DNA from: Solirubrobacter sp963848475
Lineage (GTDB): Bacteria; Actinomycetota; Thermoleophilia; Solirubrobacterales; Solirubrobacteraceae
Direction: 5' to 3'
Assembly: GCA_963848475.1 (NCBI GenBank)
Contig: CAWKDW010000006.1
Coordinates: 124,001 to 188,000 of the forward strand
DNA length: 64,000 nt
Both the position numbers and the translations under genes were made by a program. The stretch's first letter is position 1. Each line of letters opens with the position of its first letter. This document shows, piece after piece, positions 28,123 to 38,139 of this stretch. The notes below the pieces were generated by a model. That model saw only the letters and a list, made by a program, of their open reading frames with translations. It was not told where the DNA came from and ran no database searches.

Positions 28123-29166
28123 TTGTCCTCGATCGTCGACACCCCCGCGGAGGCGGCCGCGCAGGCGCGCCCGCCGCTGCTGATCCGCCGACCGCTGGAG
28201 GCCTTTCTCGACGCGCACGGGCTCGGCAGCGGCGAGCTCGAGGCCGAGCCGGTCGGCGACGGGCACTCCAACGTGACCTACCTGATCCGGCGCGACGGCG
28301 GCGAGTGGGTGCTGCGCCGCCCGCCGCGGCCGCCGCTGCCGCCCTCGGCGCACGACGTGCTGCGCGAGGCGTTCCTGCTGCGCGCGCTGGAGGGCACCGA
28401 CGTCCGCCTGCCGCGCGTGCTCGCCACCTGCGAGGACGACAACGTCACCGGCGCGCCCTTCTACGTGATGGAGCGCATCGAGGGCCACGTGATCGGCGCC
28501 GAGCTGCCACCAGGCCTCGACGGGCAGCGGACAGGCGCCGAGCTCGTCGACGCGCTGGTCGAGGTCCACGCCGTCGACTGGCGCGCGCACGGGCTCGCGG
28601 ACTACGGCAAGCCGACCGGCTACCTCGAGCGCCAGTTGCGACGCTTCGGCGGGCTCTGGGAGCACAACAAGACGCGCGAGCTGCCGGCGCTGGACGAGGT
28701 CACGGCGTGGCTCGGCGAGCACCGGCCCGAATCCGGCCCGGCGACGATCGTGCACGGCGACTACCGGCTGGGCAACGTGATGTACACCGGTGACCGCCTG
28801 AGCGCAATCTTCGACTGGGAGCTGGCCACGATCGGCGATCCGCTGGCCGACGTCGGCTACCTGATCGCCACCTGGGCGCAGCCCGGCGACCCGCCGAGCA
28901 TGGTCGCGTCGCTGAGCACGGTCACGCGCGAGCCGGGCTTCCCGACCCGCACGGAGCTGATCGAGCGCTACGAGCAGCGCTCCGGGCGCTCGATGTCGGA
29001 CCTGCGCTGGTACACGACGCTCGCGCTGTGGAAGTCGGCGATCTTCCTCGAGGGCTCCTACAAGCGCCGCCTCGCGGGCACGACGGACGACCCGTTCTTC
29101 GATCGCCTGAAACACGGTGTCCCGGAGATCGCTGAGCGCGCGCGCCGAACCGCTCTTGACGGCTGA
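28123..29166 (+). CDS. Aminoglycoside-phosphotransferase-like kinase (APH family)
   Basis: A 347-residue protein with the protein-kinase-like APH fold. The start is TTG 28123, the first in-frame start after the divergent glycosidase. The nucleotide lobe has EPVGDGHSNVTYLI and a lysine-poor equivalent (WVLRRPP). The catalytic loop is IVHGDYRLGNVMY (HGDxxxxN) and the metal site is FDWELATIGDPLADVGYL. This subgroup is common in actinobacteria beside acyl-CoA dehydrogenase or fatty-acid genes and resembles the kinase part of ACAD10; true antibiotic kinases are less similar. Nothing nearby specifies the substrate. Confidence 0.88.
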   Translation: MSSIVDTPAEAAAQARPPLLIRRPLEAFLDAHGLGSGELEAEPVGDGHSNVTYLIRRDGGEWVLRRPPRPPLPPSAHDVLREAFLLRALEGTDVRLPRVLATCEDDNVTGAPFYVMERIEGHVIGAELPPGLDGQRTGAELVDALVEVHAVDWRAHGLADYGKPTGYLERQLRRFGGLWEHNKTRELPALDEVTAWLGEHRPESGPATIVHGDYRLGNVMYTGDRLSAIFDWELATIGDPLADVGYLIATWAQPGDPPSMVASLSTVTREPGFPTRTELIERYEQRSGRSMSDLRWYTTLALWKSAIFLEGSYKRRLAGTTDDPFFDRLKHGVPEIAERARRTALDG

Positions 29167-29171
29167 CTAAA

Positions 29172-29187
29172 ACACGCGTCCAGTGGA
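29172..29187 (+). terminator. Short hairpin after the APH-family gene
   Basis: A 6-bp stem (GCGTCC / GGACGC) around AGT lies within 10 bp of the stop codon. On the opposite strand it is followed by GTTTTAG. It is a weak terminator candidate only. Confidence 0.4.
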
Positions 29188-29302
29188 CGCATGTCGGACT
29201 TCAGTTCTCCTCCGTTCGGTGGGAGGCTCTGCCCACCCGGCATGGATGTGGGGGAACTTTCGGACAAGGGCAAGGGTGCTCATCTCTCAAGGAACGGGAC
29301 AG

Positions 29303-29947
29303 GTGGCGGTCCGCCGTGCGGCGGACCGTCTCGAGGCGACGGCGGCGCGCTCGGGATACCGGCGCCGCCGTCACCTCGATCATCCGCCGGCCGCGGAGGC
29401 GCTCGTCGCCGCCGCGACCGAGCGCGCCCGCGAGGGCGACGAAGATGCCCTGCGCCTGCTCTACCTGCTCTACGCCGACAACGTCTTCGGCTACGTGCTG
29501 GCGATCGTGTGCGACGAGCACGACGCCGAGGACATCACGAGCGAGGTCTTCGCTCGCCTGCCGCGGGCACTCAGCCACTACCGGGTGAGCGCCACCCCCT
29601 TCGCGGCTTGGCTTCTGCGGGTCGCGCGCAACGCGTCGCTCGACCATCTGCGAGCGCAGCGTTCGGTGCCCCAGGCCGACGTCCACGCGCAGGGCAACGT
29701 CGTGGAGTTGCACGCCCACGAGCGCTTCGAGGACCTGCGGGCCGCGCTGGCGGCGCTCCCGGACGATCAGCGCCAGGTGATGCTGCTGCGGCTCGTCGCG
29801 GGGCTGACGCCGGGCGAGGTCGCCGAGCGCCTGGACCGGTCGGTCGACGCCGTCCATGCGCTCCAGCACCGCGCGCGGCGGCGGCTGCGCATCGAGCTCA
29901 CCCAGGCCGGCTGGGCGCCGCAGGCTAGCGCCCCCAGAGCAGCTTGA
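29303..29947 (+). CDS. ECF-type RNA polymerase sigma factor
   Basis: A 214-residue sigma factor. I chose GTG 29303 because AAGGAA lies 8 nt upstream; earlier in-frame starts (29183) would add unconserved sequence. Region 2 is LRLLYLLYADNVFGYVLAIV with DAEDITSEVFARLP; region 4 is ALPDDQRQVMLLRLVAGLTP followed by VAERLDRSVDAVHALQHRAR. The N-terminal ~45 residues are basic and unconserved. No anti-sigma gene is adjacent: the next gene converges on it and overlaps its last 23 bp. An inverted repeat spans codons 2-9. Confidence 0.9.
   Translation: MAVRRAADRLEATAARSGYRRRRHLDHPPAAEALVAAATERAREGDEDALRLLYLLYADNVFGYVLAIVCDEHDAEDITSEVFARLPRALSHYRVSATPFAAWLLRVARNASLDHLRAQRSVPQADVHAQGNVVELHAHERFEDLRAALAALPDDQRQVMLLRLVAGLTPGEVAERLDRSVDAVHALQHRARRRLRIELTQAGWAPQASAPRAA
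29308..29327 (+). promoter_or_regulatory. Hairpin at the start of the ECF sigma coding region
   Basis: GGTCCGCCG and CGGCGGACC pair perfectly around a TG centre, beginning 5 nt into the coding sequence. Folded in the mRNA, it would sit at the ribosome landing site and could damp translation. High GC makes chance hairpins common here. Confidence 0.35.
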
Positions 29948-31424
29948 TGGCGCGCGTGATGACGTTCGTGATCCGCGCGTCGTAGGGGAAGTAGTGCACT
30001 TCCCGCTTGGGCGCGAAGCGCGTGACCATCAGGGCCTGCTGGTGCGTGTACTTGCGCAGGCCCGCCGGGCCGTGGCGTACGCCGAGACCCGAGTCCTTCC
30101 AGCCGCCCATCGGCAGTTCCAGCGCGAGGTAGTTCAGCGCCGCGTCGTTGACGCAGACGGCGCCGGCGTCGATCCGGCGCGCGACCCGCTGGCCGCGCGC
30201 GAGGTCCTTGGTGAAGACCGCGGCGCCAAGCCCGTAGGGCGAGTCGTTGGCCTTGCGGATCGCCTCCTCCTCGTCGGCCACCTTCATGACCGGCAGCGTC
30301 GGGCCGAAGGTCTCCTCGGTCATCGCCGTCATCGAGTGGTCGGCGTCGGCGATCACGGTCGGCTCGAAGAAGCGCCCCGCGCCTGGGCGGCGATGGCCTC
30401 CGGTCGTCACGCGTGCGCCCGCGTCGCGCGCCTGCTGGACGTGGCGCTCGACGATCTCCAACTGCGGCGGGAACGTCACCGCGCCCACGTCGATCGACCC
30501 AGGGCCCGCGGGCGGGCCCTGGCGCAGCACCTTCGCCTTCTCGGTGACCTTGGCCACGAACTCGTCGTAGACCGGCGCCTCGACGTAGACGCGCTCGATC
30601 GAGATGCAGGTCTGGCCGCCGTTCTGCATCGAGTAGTAGACGGCCGCGTTGGCGGCGCGTTCGAGGTCCGCGTCGGCGAGCACGATCATCGGGTCCTTGC
30701 CGCCGAGCTCGAGCGAGACCGGGGTCAGCGTCTGCGCCGCCCGCTCCATCACCTTGCGGCCCGTGCGCGTGGAGCCGGTGAACATGACCATGTCGACTTC
30801 GTCGATCAGCGCCGCGCCGGTGTCACCCAGGCCCACGGCGGTCTGGAAGACGCCCTCGGGCATCCCGCTCTCGCGCAGGCCGCGCTCGAAGAGCAGCGAG
30901 GTCAGCGGCGTCACCTCGGATGGCTTGACGATGACGGCGTTGCCCGCGGCGAGCGCTGGGATGGCGTCCCCGACCGAGTTGACGAGCGGGTAGTTCCAGG
31001 GCCCGATCACGCCCACGACGCCCAGCGGCCGGTAGCGGACGACCAGCTTGCGGCCCAGGACGAATGGGTTCAGCGTGCGCACCTTCTCGTCGGCGAGCCA
31101 CTTCGGCGCCTTGCGCGACCAGAAGCCGAGCGCGTTGGCGCCGTAGGCCACCTCGACCAGGATGGCGTCCTCGCGCGCCTTGCCCGTCTCGGCCACGATC
31201 GTGTCCGCGACCTCGTCCGCATGCTCGAGCAGCCACTTCTGCGCTCGCTTTAGGATCCGGCCGCGGCCCTCGTAGCCGAGCGCGTCCCAGGCGGGCTGGG
31301 CCGCGCGGGCGCGGGCGACCAGCGCTGGGATCTCCGCGGGCGTGGTGACGGCGACGCTGCGGATCACCTCGCCGGTGGCCGGGTTCTCGACCTCGATCGT
31401 GGCTGCGGCTTCTGCGGGGCCCAT
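29925..31424 (-). CDS. NAD(P)-dependent aldehyde dehydrogenase
   Basis: A 499-residue ALDH from ATG 31424. Conserved residues are in place: N144 in GPWNYP, the K of VIVKPSE, the Rossmann TGSTRTG, the general base E239 in LELGGKD, and the nucleophile C273 in GGQTCISIERV. It should oxidise an aldehyde to an acid. Its best general resemblance is to class 3 / succinate-semialdehyde-type ALDHs, given the C-terminal hydrophobic tail (NVITRAIKLLWGR). The exact substrate is unknown. It is divergent from the MFS transporter (42 bp) and overlaps the sigma gene tail by 23 bp. Confidence 0.93.
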   Translation of the reverse strand: MGPAEAAATIEVENPATGEVIRSVAVTTPAEIPALVARARAAQPAWDALGYEGRGRILKRAQKWLLEHADEVADTIVAETGKAREDAILVEVAYGANALGFWSRKAPKWLADEKVRTLNPFVLGRKLVVRYRPLGVVGVIGPWNYPLVNSVGDAIPALAAGNAVIVKPSEVTPLTSLLFERGLRESGMPEGVFQTAVGLGDTGAALIDEVDMVMFTGSTRTGRKVMERAAQTLTPVSLELGGKDPMIVLADADLERAANAAVYYSMQNGGQTCISIERVYVEAPVYDEFVAKVTEKAKVLRQGPPAGPGSIDVGAVTFPPQLEIVERHVQQARDAGARVTTGGHRRPGAGRFFEPTVIADADHSMTAMTEETFGPTLPVMKVADEEEAIRKANDSPYGLGAAVFTKDLARGQRVARRIDAGAVCVNDAALNYLALELPMGGWKDSGLGVRHGPAGLRKYTHQQALMVTRFAPKREVHYFPYDARITNVITRAIKLLWGR

Positions 31425-31466
31425 GGCTCGGAGCCTAGCCACGGTAACGTCGTCCGAGGTCCGAGC

Positions 31467-32634
31467 TTGCGAGGACGGAGGCCGAAACAGATTCTCTCTT
31501 CCCGCTTGGTGCTCCTGCTCGCGGTCGCCTGCGGCGCGACGGTGGCGAACCTCTACTACGCCCAGCCGCTGCTGGACTCGATCGCGCGGTCGCTCGGCAC
31601 CTCCTCGGGAACCGCGGGGCTGCTGGTCACCGCGACCCAGGCCGGCTACGTCGCCGGCCTGCTGTTCATCGTGCCGCTGGGCGACCTGCTGCAGCGCCGC
31701 AAGCTCGTCTCGCGGCTGCTGCTGCTGGACGCACTCGCGCTCGCCTTCGCGTGCGCCGCGCCGTCGATGGGGGTCCTGGCGGGCGCGCTGGCGCTCGTCG
31801 GCGTGACGAGCGTCGCCGCGCAGGTGCTCGTGCCGTTCGCCAGCTCGCTGGCCGCCGAGGACGAGCGCGGGCGCGTGGTCGGCCGGGTGATGAGCGGCCT
31901 GCTGCTGGGCATCCTGCTCGCGCGCACGGTCAGCGGGCTCGTGGCGGCGATCGGCGGCTGGCGGCTGATCTACGGGCTGGCGGCGGCGGCGATGCTGATC
32001 CTCGCCGTCGTCCTGCGGCGCGCGCTGCCGGCTGTCGACCCGCCCGAGCGGATCCCCTACCCGCGGCTCTTGAGCTCGGTCGGCGAACTCGTGCGCGAGG
32101 AGCCGCTGCTGCGCTACCGGATGGCGCTCGGCTTCCTCTCGATGGCGAGCTTCAGCGGGTTCTGGACCTCGATCGCCTTCCTGCTCTCCGGGCCGCCGTA
32201 CGACTACAGCGAGGCGGTGATCGGCCTGTTCTCGCTCTTCGGGCTGGCGGGCGCGGCGATCGCATCGGTCGCCGGCCGCGCGGCCGACCGCGGGCACGTG
32301 CTCTCCGGCACCCGGATCGCCGCGGCCGCGACGCTCGCCAGCTGGGGACTGCTCGCGCTCGGCAAGACCTCGATCGCCGCGCTGGTGGCCGGGATCGTCG
32401 TGCTCGATCTCGGCGTCCAGGCCACGCAGATCCTCAACCAGAGCGTGATCTTCCGGCTGCGGCCGGAGGCGCGCAGCCGGCTCAACACGGCCTACATGAC
32501 CTGCTACTTCGCCGGCGCCGTGTCCGGCTCGGCGGGCGCCTCGCTCGCATGGGAGCGGGGCGGCTGGGGCGCGGTGAGCGCGGCCGGCGTTCACCGTGGC
32601 CGCGCTCGGGGGGCTACTCAGTCTCCGACGGTGA
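31467..32634 (+). CDS. MFS transporter, apparent frameshift near the 3' end
   Basis: A major-facilitator permease with about twelve helices. N-terminal ANLYYAQPLLDSIARSLG and loop GDLLQRRKLVSR are typical of the YfmO/AraJ-like drug-efflux branch. The start is TTG 31467 or a later TTG near 31504. The frame shifts near 32588: the natural C-terminus FTVAALGGLLSLRR followed by TGA 32632-32634 is in another frame. The original frame instead runs on to 32879, antisense to the cyclophilin gene. A two-base deletion or one-base insertion explains it. It may be a sequencing error or a recent mutation that lengthens the tail. The natural end overlaps the cyclophilin stop by 17 bp. Confidence 0.85.
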
Positions 32635-33076
32635 GGGTCTCGATGCGGGCGTCCTCGCGCGGCTTGTCACGGCCGTCGGTCGGGAGGCCCTCGAGCTTGT
32701 CGACGACGTCCATGCCGCTGGTGACCTCGCCGAAGACGGTGTGCTTGCCGTCGAGCCAGGCCGCCGATCCGACGGTGACGATGAAGAACTGCGAGCCGTT
32801 GGTGTTCGGGCCGGCGTTGGCCATCGCCAGCGCGCCGCGGACGACCTTGTGGTCGTTGAACTCGTCCTCGAACTCGTAGCCCGGGCCGCCGGTGCCCGTG
32901 CCCTTCGGGCAGCCGCCCTGGATCATGAAGTCCTTGATGATCCGGTGGAAGATCAGGCCGTCGTAGTAGCCCTTACGAGCGAGCGTGCGGAAGTTCTCGA
33001 CGGTCTTCGGCGCGTCGGCGTCGAACAGCTCGAAGGTGATGTCACCGTGGTTGGTGCTCATCGTGGCTTCGGACAT
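32618..33076 (-). CDS. Cyclophilin-type peptidyl-prolyl cis-trans isomerase
   Basis: A 152-residue cytosolic cyclophilin from ATG 33076. It shows the short bacterial architecture: ITFELFDADAPKTVENF, the catalytic Arg in FHRIIKDFMIQGG, the FEDEF loop, and GSQFFIVTVGSAAWLDGKHT. The key residues R, F, M, Q and the SQFFI core are present. It accelerates proline isomerisation in folding proteins. It follows the DEAD-box helicase gene by 11 bp, so the two are probably co-transcribed. Confidence 0.95.
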   Translation of the reverse strand: MSEATMSTNHGDITFELFDADAPKTVENFRTLARKGYYDGLIFHRIIKDFMIQGGCPKGTGTGGPGYEFEDEFNDHKVVRGALAMANAGPNTNGSQFFIVTVGSAAWLDGKHTVFGEVTSGMDVVDKLEGLPTDGRDKPREDARIETLTVGD

Positions 33077-33087
33077 GATTTGCCTCC

Positions 33088-34521
33088 TCAGTTTCGGATG
33101 GGCTCGAGGGCAACGGGCTTGCCGCTGACCTCGGTCACGCGCTCGATGATCTGGGCGACGGCGTCGGCCGGGATCTCGAGGAGCGCGAAGCGCTCCAGCA
33201 CGCGGACGTTTCGGATCGCCTCGCCGTCGAGCCCGCTCGCCGTCATCGCGGCGATCAGGTCGGCGGCCTCCAGGCCCTCATGGCGGCCCGCGTTGGCGAT
33301 CATCTTCGTGAAACCGCCGCCGTTGGTGACGATCGCGTTGCTGGCGACCTCGTCACGCGGCTTGCGGTGCCGGCGTGGGCGCGGCTCGGAGAGCTCGGCG
33401 GGCGCGACGTGCGCACCTTCGACCCACGGCGCGATCGTCGTCGACGCGTGGCGCTCGATCGCCTCGAGATCGCGCCGCTGGCGCGGCTCGACGAACGTGA
33501 TCGCGCGGCCGGAGCGCCCGACGCGGCCGGTGCGGCCGATGCGGTGCACGTAGACGTCCGGCGAGGTCGGGACGTCGAAGTTGACGACGTGCGTCACGGT
33601 CGAGATGTCCAGGCCGCGGGCGGCGACGTCGGTGGCGACGAGGATCGGCACGCGGCCGCTCTTGAAGGAGATCATCACGCCGTCGCGCGAGCCCTGGCTC
33701 ATGTCGCCGTGCAGCGCCTTGACGTTCATGCCCTTGTCGCGCAGCGTGCGGTAGAGCTGCTCGGTGCGGATCTTGGTGCGGGCGAAGACGATCGCCTGAT
33801 CCGGGCGCTCGGATGCGAGCACGCGCGCGAGCATCTCGTTCTTCTCCTGCGCCTTGACCTCGACGTAGAACTGCTCGACGGTGTCGATCGTCAGCGTCGC
33901 GGCCTTGACCTGCACGGTCACCGGGTCATAGAGGTGGCGCTCGGCGAGCTTGCGGATCTCGTTGGGCATCGTCGCGCTGAAGAGCGCGGTCTGGCGGCTG
34001 CCCGGCGCGAGCGAGAGGATCTTCTCGACGTCCTCGAGGAAGCCGAGGTCGAGCATCTCGTCGGCCTCGTCGAGCACGATGTAGCGGCACGAGTGCAGCA
34101 CCAGCGAGTGGCGGCTGATCAGGTCGAGCACGCGCCCGACGGTGCCGACCACGACCTGCCCGCCGAGGCGCAGCTGCGCCTGCTGGGTGCGGATCGGCGC
34201 GCCGCCGAAGACGGCGACGGGGTCGATCCCCTTGGGCGCGCCGTAGGCGCGCAGCGCCTGCGTGACCTGGATGCACAGCTCGCGCGTCGGGGTGAGGACC
34301 AGCGCCTGCACCTCCTGCTCGCTGGGGTCCACGGACTCCAGCAGCGGCAGCCCGAAGGCGGCCGTCTTGCCCGTTCCCGTCTGGGCTTGGCCGATCACGT
34401 CACGGCCTTGGAGCAACGGCGGGATCGCCTGCTCCTGGATCGGGCTCGGCGTCTGATAGCCGACGTCGTTGAGAGCCTGCAGGAGCGGCTCGGAGAGGCC
34501 GAGTTCGGCGAAGGTCGTCAT
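33088..34521 (-). CDS. DEAD-box ATP-dependent RNA helicase
   Basis: A 477-residue helicase from ATG 34521. All core motifs are present: Q motif (FAELGLSEPLLQAL with TPSPIQEQ), motif I AQTGTGKT, Ia PTRELC, DEAD in VLDEADEML, SAT in LFSATMP, motif V ATDVAARGLD and motif VI HRIGRTGRVG. After the core, a basic patch (PRPRRHRKPRD) leads to a C-terminal DbpA/CsdA-type RNA-binding fold (about 400-477). This suggests a role in ribosome assembly or cold adaptation. It leads the cyclophilin gene and is divergent from the PfkB kinase. Confidence 0.95.
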   Translation of the reverse strand: MTTFAELGLSEPLLQALNDVGYQTPSPIQEQAIPPLLQGRDVIGQAQTGTGKTAAFGLPLLESVDPSEQEVQALVLTPTRELCIQVTQALRAYGAPKGIDPVAVFGGAPIRTQQAQLRLGGQVVVGTVGRVLDLISRHSLVLHSCRYIVLDEADEMLDLGFLEDVEKILSLAPGSRQTALFSATMPNEIRKLAERHLYDPVTVQVKAATLTIDTVEQFYVEVKAQEKNEMLARVLASERPDQAIVFARTKIRTEQLYRTLRDKGMNVKALHGDMSQGSRDGVMISFKSGRVPILVATDVAARGLDISTVTHVVNFDVPTSPDVYVHRIGRTGRVGRSGRAITFVEPRQRRDLEAIERHASTTIAPWVEGAHVAPAELSEPRPRRHRKPRDEVASNAIVTNGGGFTKMIANAGRHEGLEAADLIAAMTASGLDGEAIRNVRVLERFALLEIPADAVAQIIERVTEVSGKPVALEPIRN

Positions 34522-34615
34522 TTGCGACCCTGGAGGCTAGTACAGGCGAGGTTCGACGCCCTCTTACGCGCGCGAGCGCGTGACCGGCGCCGCCGCCGCT
34601 AGGCTCCTGCGCCTT

Positions 34616-35551
34616 ATGTCGCTCACCGTGGTCGGTTCCATCGCCTTTGACGCCGTCGAGACCGAGTCGGGCAAGCGCGACCGCCTGCTGGGCGGCGCGG
34701 CCGTGCACTTCTCGCTCGCCTCCTCGTTCCTTGCCGAGACCCGCGTGGTCGGCCCCGTCGGGGACGATTTCGGCGAGGCCGAGTACGCCGTGCTGCACAA
34801 CCGCGGGGTGATCACCGACGACGTCGAGCACGTCCCGGGCGGCAAGACGTTCTTCTGGGCCGGCCGCTACGAGCGCGACGTCAACATCCGCCACACGCTG
34901 CAGACGGACCTCAACGTCTTCGAGCACTTCGAGCCGAAGCTCTCCGACGCCTCGCGCAACGCCGACGTGCTGTTCCTCGCGAACATCCAGCCCGACCTGC
35001 AGCGCGCGGTGCGCGAGCAGTGCCCCGACGCCCGCTTCGTCGCGCTGGACACGATGAACCTCTGGATCGACATCGCTCGCGAGTCGCTGATCAGGACGAT
35101 CCAGTCGGTCGACTGCCTGATCGTCAACGACGGCGAGGTCAAGCAGCTCACCGATCAGCCGAACCTCGTCCGCGCCGCGCGCGCCGTGATGGAGATGGGC
35201 CCGCGCGTCGTCGTCGTCAAGCAGGGCGAGTACGGCTCCGCCATGTACACCGCGGAGGGCGTCTTCGGGCTGCCGTCGTACCCGACGGCCGATGTCGTCG
35301 ATCCAACCGGCGCCGGCGACACGTTCGCGGGTGGCTTCATGGGCTACGTCGCCGCCCACGCCGACGAGGAGATCAGCGACGAGCTGCTGCGCCGCGCGAT
35401 GGCCTACGGCACGGCGCTGGCGTCCTTCAACGTCGAGGCCTTCGGGACCGAGCGCATGCAGACGCTGACGCCCGACGAGGTCAACGGCCGCGTGGCCGAG
35501 CTGGAACGGGCGACGCGCTTCGACGCCTCGCCGGTGCCGCTGCGCTCCTAG
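34616..35551 (+). CDS. PfkB-family sugar/nucleoside kinase
   Basis: A 311-residue ribokinase-like enzyme from ATG 34616. The N-terminal substrate lid is VVGSIAFDAVETESG with LLGGAAVHFSLASS. The C-terminal PfkB signature DPTGAGDTFAGGF (229-241) carries the catalytic base D235 and the anion hole. The substrate is not clear: ribokinase, adenosine kinase and inosine kinase-like members share this pattern. The lack of a sugar-metabolism neighbour gives no hint. Preceded by an Arg/Ala-rich upstream run that I judged non-coding. Confidence 0.9.
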   Translation: MSLTVVGSIAFDAVETESGKRDRLLGGAAVHFSLASSFLAETRVVGPVGDDFGEAEYAVLHNRGVITDDVEHVPGGKTFFWAGRYERDVNIRHTLQTDLNVFEHFEPKLSDASRNADVLFLANIQPDLQRAVREQCPDARFVALDTMNLWIDIARESLIRTIQSVDCLIVNDGEVKQLTDQPNLVRAARAVMEMGPRVVVVKQGEYGSAMYTAEGVFGLPSYPTADVVDPTGAGDTFAGGFMGYVAAHADEEISDELLRRAMAYGTALASFNVEAFGTERMQTLTPDEVNGRVAELERATRFDASPVPLRS

Positions 35552-35603
35552 AGCTCGCCCTTGGCGCACAGCCGCGCTGACGAGGCGTACTCTCCGTTGG
35601 ATC

Positions 35604-35873
35604 GTGGGCTGGACGATGCTCTACCTGTTCGTGTTCCTGAAGCTGCCGATCGTCGCGGCCTGCTGGATCATCTGGTGGGCCGTCCACCAGGAGACGGACG
35701 CCGACGAGGCCCGCAGCGACGGCGGGCCCAAGCTGCCGCGCAGGCCGCACCCGCGTCCGCGCCGTCCACGCCCGCCGCGCCGCGGCGGGCCGGCCTGCGG
35801 GGCGCGCCTGCAGGCGCCGCCGCGGACCCGTTCGGTGACGGCCGCGGGCCGTGCCCGCGAGCTACACCAGTAG
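35604..35873 (+). CDS. Small single-span membrane protein with basic proline-rich tail
   Basis: An 89-residue protein with start GTG 35604 or ATG 35616. One strong hydrophobic helix (MLYLFVFLKLPIVAACWIIW) is followed by an acidic turn and then a tail rich in Pro and Arg (PRRPHPRPRRPRPPRRGG). Similar short helix-plus-basic-tail proteins are common in this group. The distal part after about residue 65 may be out of frame. No function assigned. Confidence 0.55.
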   Translation: MGWTMLYLFVFLKLPIVAACWIIWWAVHQETDADEARSDGGPKLPRRPHPRPRRPRPPRRGGPACGARLQAPPRTRSVTAAGRARELHQ

Positions 35874-35884
35874 CCTTCCCGCCC

Positions 35885-36451
35885 GTGCCCGTATCCGTGC
35901 TGTCCGACGGCACGATCCACAGCCTCGTCGAGGCCGGCCGGATCGTCATCAAGCCCTGGGAACCCGATCTCGTCCAACCGGCGTCGATCGACCTGCGCCT
36001 CGGCGACACCTTCCGGGTCTTCCACAACCACCGTGTCAGCGCGATCGACCTGCGCGACGGTCCGCCCCCCGGCCTGACCGAGGAGGTCGTGGCCAACGAG
36101 GCCGACGGCTTCGTCATCCACCCCGGCGAGTTCTGCCTCGGGCGGACCGCGGAATGGGTCGAGCTGCCCGACGACGTGGTGGCGCGGATCGAGGGGAAGT
36201 CATCGTTGGGACGCCTCGGGCTGATCGTCCACGCCACCGCGGGTTTCATCGACCCGGGCTGGAAGGGCACGCTGACGCTCGAGCTCAACAACCTCACGCG
36301 CGTTCCGATCAAGCTCTATCCGGGGCTGCTGATCGCGCAGCTGTCGTTCATGGGGCTCGACCAGCCCGCCAAGCGCCCCTACGGGTCGGCGGAGCTCGGC
36401 TCGCACTATCAGGGCCAGGTCGCGGCCACCGAGAGCCGCTACATGCGGTAG
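35885..36451 (+). CDS. dcd: dCTP deaminase
   Basis: A 188-residue member of the dUTPase-like trimer family, starting at GTG 35885. Typical motifs are VQPASIDLRLGDTFRVF, GKSSLGRLGLIVHATAGFID and PGWKGTLTLELNN, including the catalytic Glu in LTLELNN. It converts dCTP to dUTP; some members continue to dUMP, and the actinobacterial type is often bifunctional. Which of these applies here is not certain. It lies 14 bp before a small membrane protein gene. Confidence 0.93.
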   Translation: MPVSVLSDGTIHSLVEAGRIVIKPWEPDLVQPASIDLRLGDTFRVFHNHRVSAIDLRDGPPPGLTEEVVANEADGFVIHPGEFCLGRTAEWVELPDDVVARIEGKSSLGRLGLIVHATAGFIDPGWKGTLTLELNNLTRVPIKLYPGLLIAQLSFMGLDQPAKRPYGSAELGSHYQGQVAATESRYMR

Positions 36452-36465
36452 CTTTCGCGCCCGTC

Positions 36466-36690
36466 ATGCTCGCCGCGCTCCTGCTGGCCGCCGAAGAGGC
36501 AGCCGAGCCCTCCAAGACTCCGTTCTACATCTTCGCTTCCGCGCTGATCGTGTTCGCGCTGATCGTCGGCTTCGTCGGAACGGCCCGTCACGAGACGTTT
36601 CCGCCCTCGAAGGGCGCGATGCGCGGCATCATCGGGCTCGGTGCGGTGCTCGTCGCCGGCACGATGGCGACCGCCGTCATGACCGGGTAA
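36466..36690 (+). CDS. Small two-helix membrane protein
   Basis: A 74-residue protein from ATG 36466 with two predicted membrane helices (about 18-42 and 54-72) joined by a short loop TARHETFPPSKGAMR. The pattern fits the small helical proteins found beside cytochrome or respiratory genes, but none is adjacent. It lies between dcd and gltA. Function unknown. Confidence 0.6.
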   Translation: MLAALLLAAEEAAEPSKTPFYIFASALIVFALIVGFVGTARHETFPPSKGAMRGIIGLGAVLVAGTMATAVMTG

Positions 36691-36744
36691 CGCGCAACTC
36701 ACCCTCGCCCCGCCACAATGGGGGCAAGAAACTTGACCTCCCCC

Positions 36745-36757
36745 TTTTAGAGGAGCG
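36745..36757 (+). promoter_or_regulatory. Strong ribosome-binding site for citrate synthase
   Basis: AGAGGAG followed by CGCAA sits just upstream of ATG 36761 and is one of the clearest Shine-Dalgarno matches in the window. It fixes the citrate synthase start. Confidence 0.7.
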
Positions 36758-36760
36758 CAA

Positions 36761-38089
<1,329 letters not shown>

Positions 38090-38118
38090 AGCTAGCCCCA
38101 CTTGCGGGCCGAGGGGTG

Positions 38119-38139
38119 TGCGTTGCATCATGCAACGCA
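38119..38139. repeat. 21-bp perfect palindrome across the GNAT start region
   Basis: TGCGTTGCAT-C-ATGCAACGCA is symmetric on all 10 pairs about base 38129. It covers the candidate starts GTG 38118, ATG 38130 and ATG 38139. It could be an operator or, in mRNA, a start-blocking hairpin. It is followed directly by the GNAT coding region. Confidence 0.6.

Noticed and set aside
36733..36739. TTGACC as a -35 element for citrate synthase
   Set aside because: The spacing would put the transcription start at or beyond ATG 36761.
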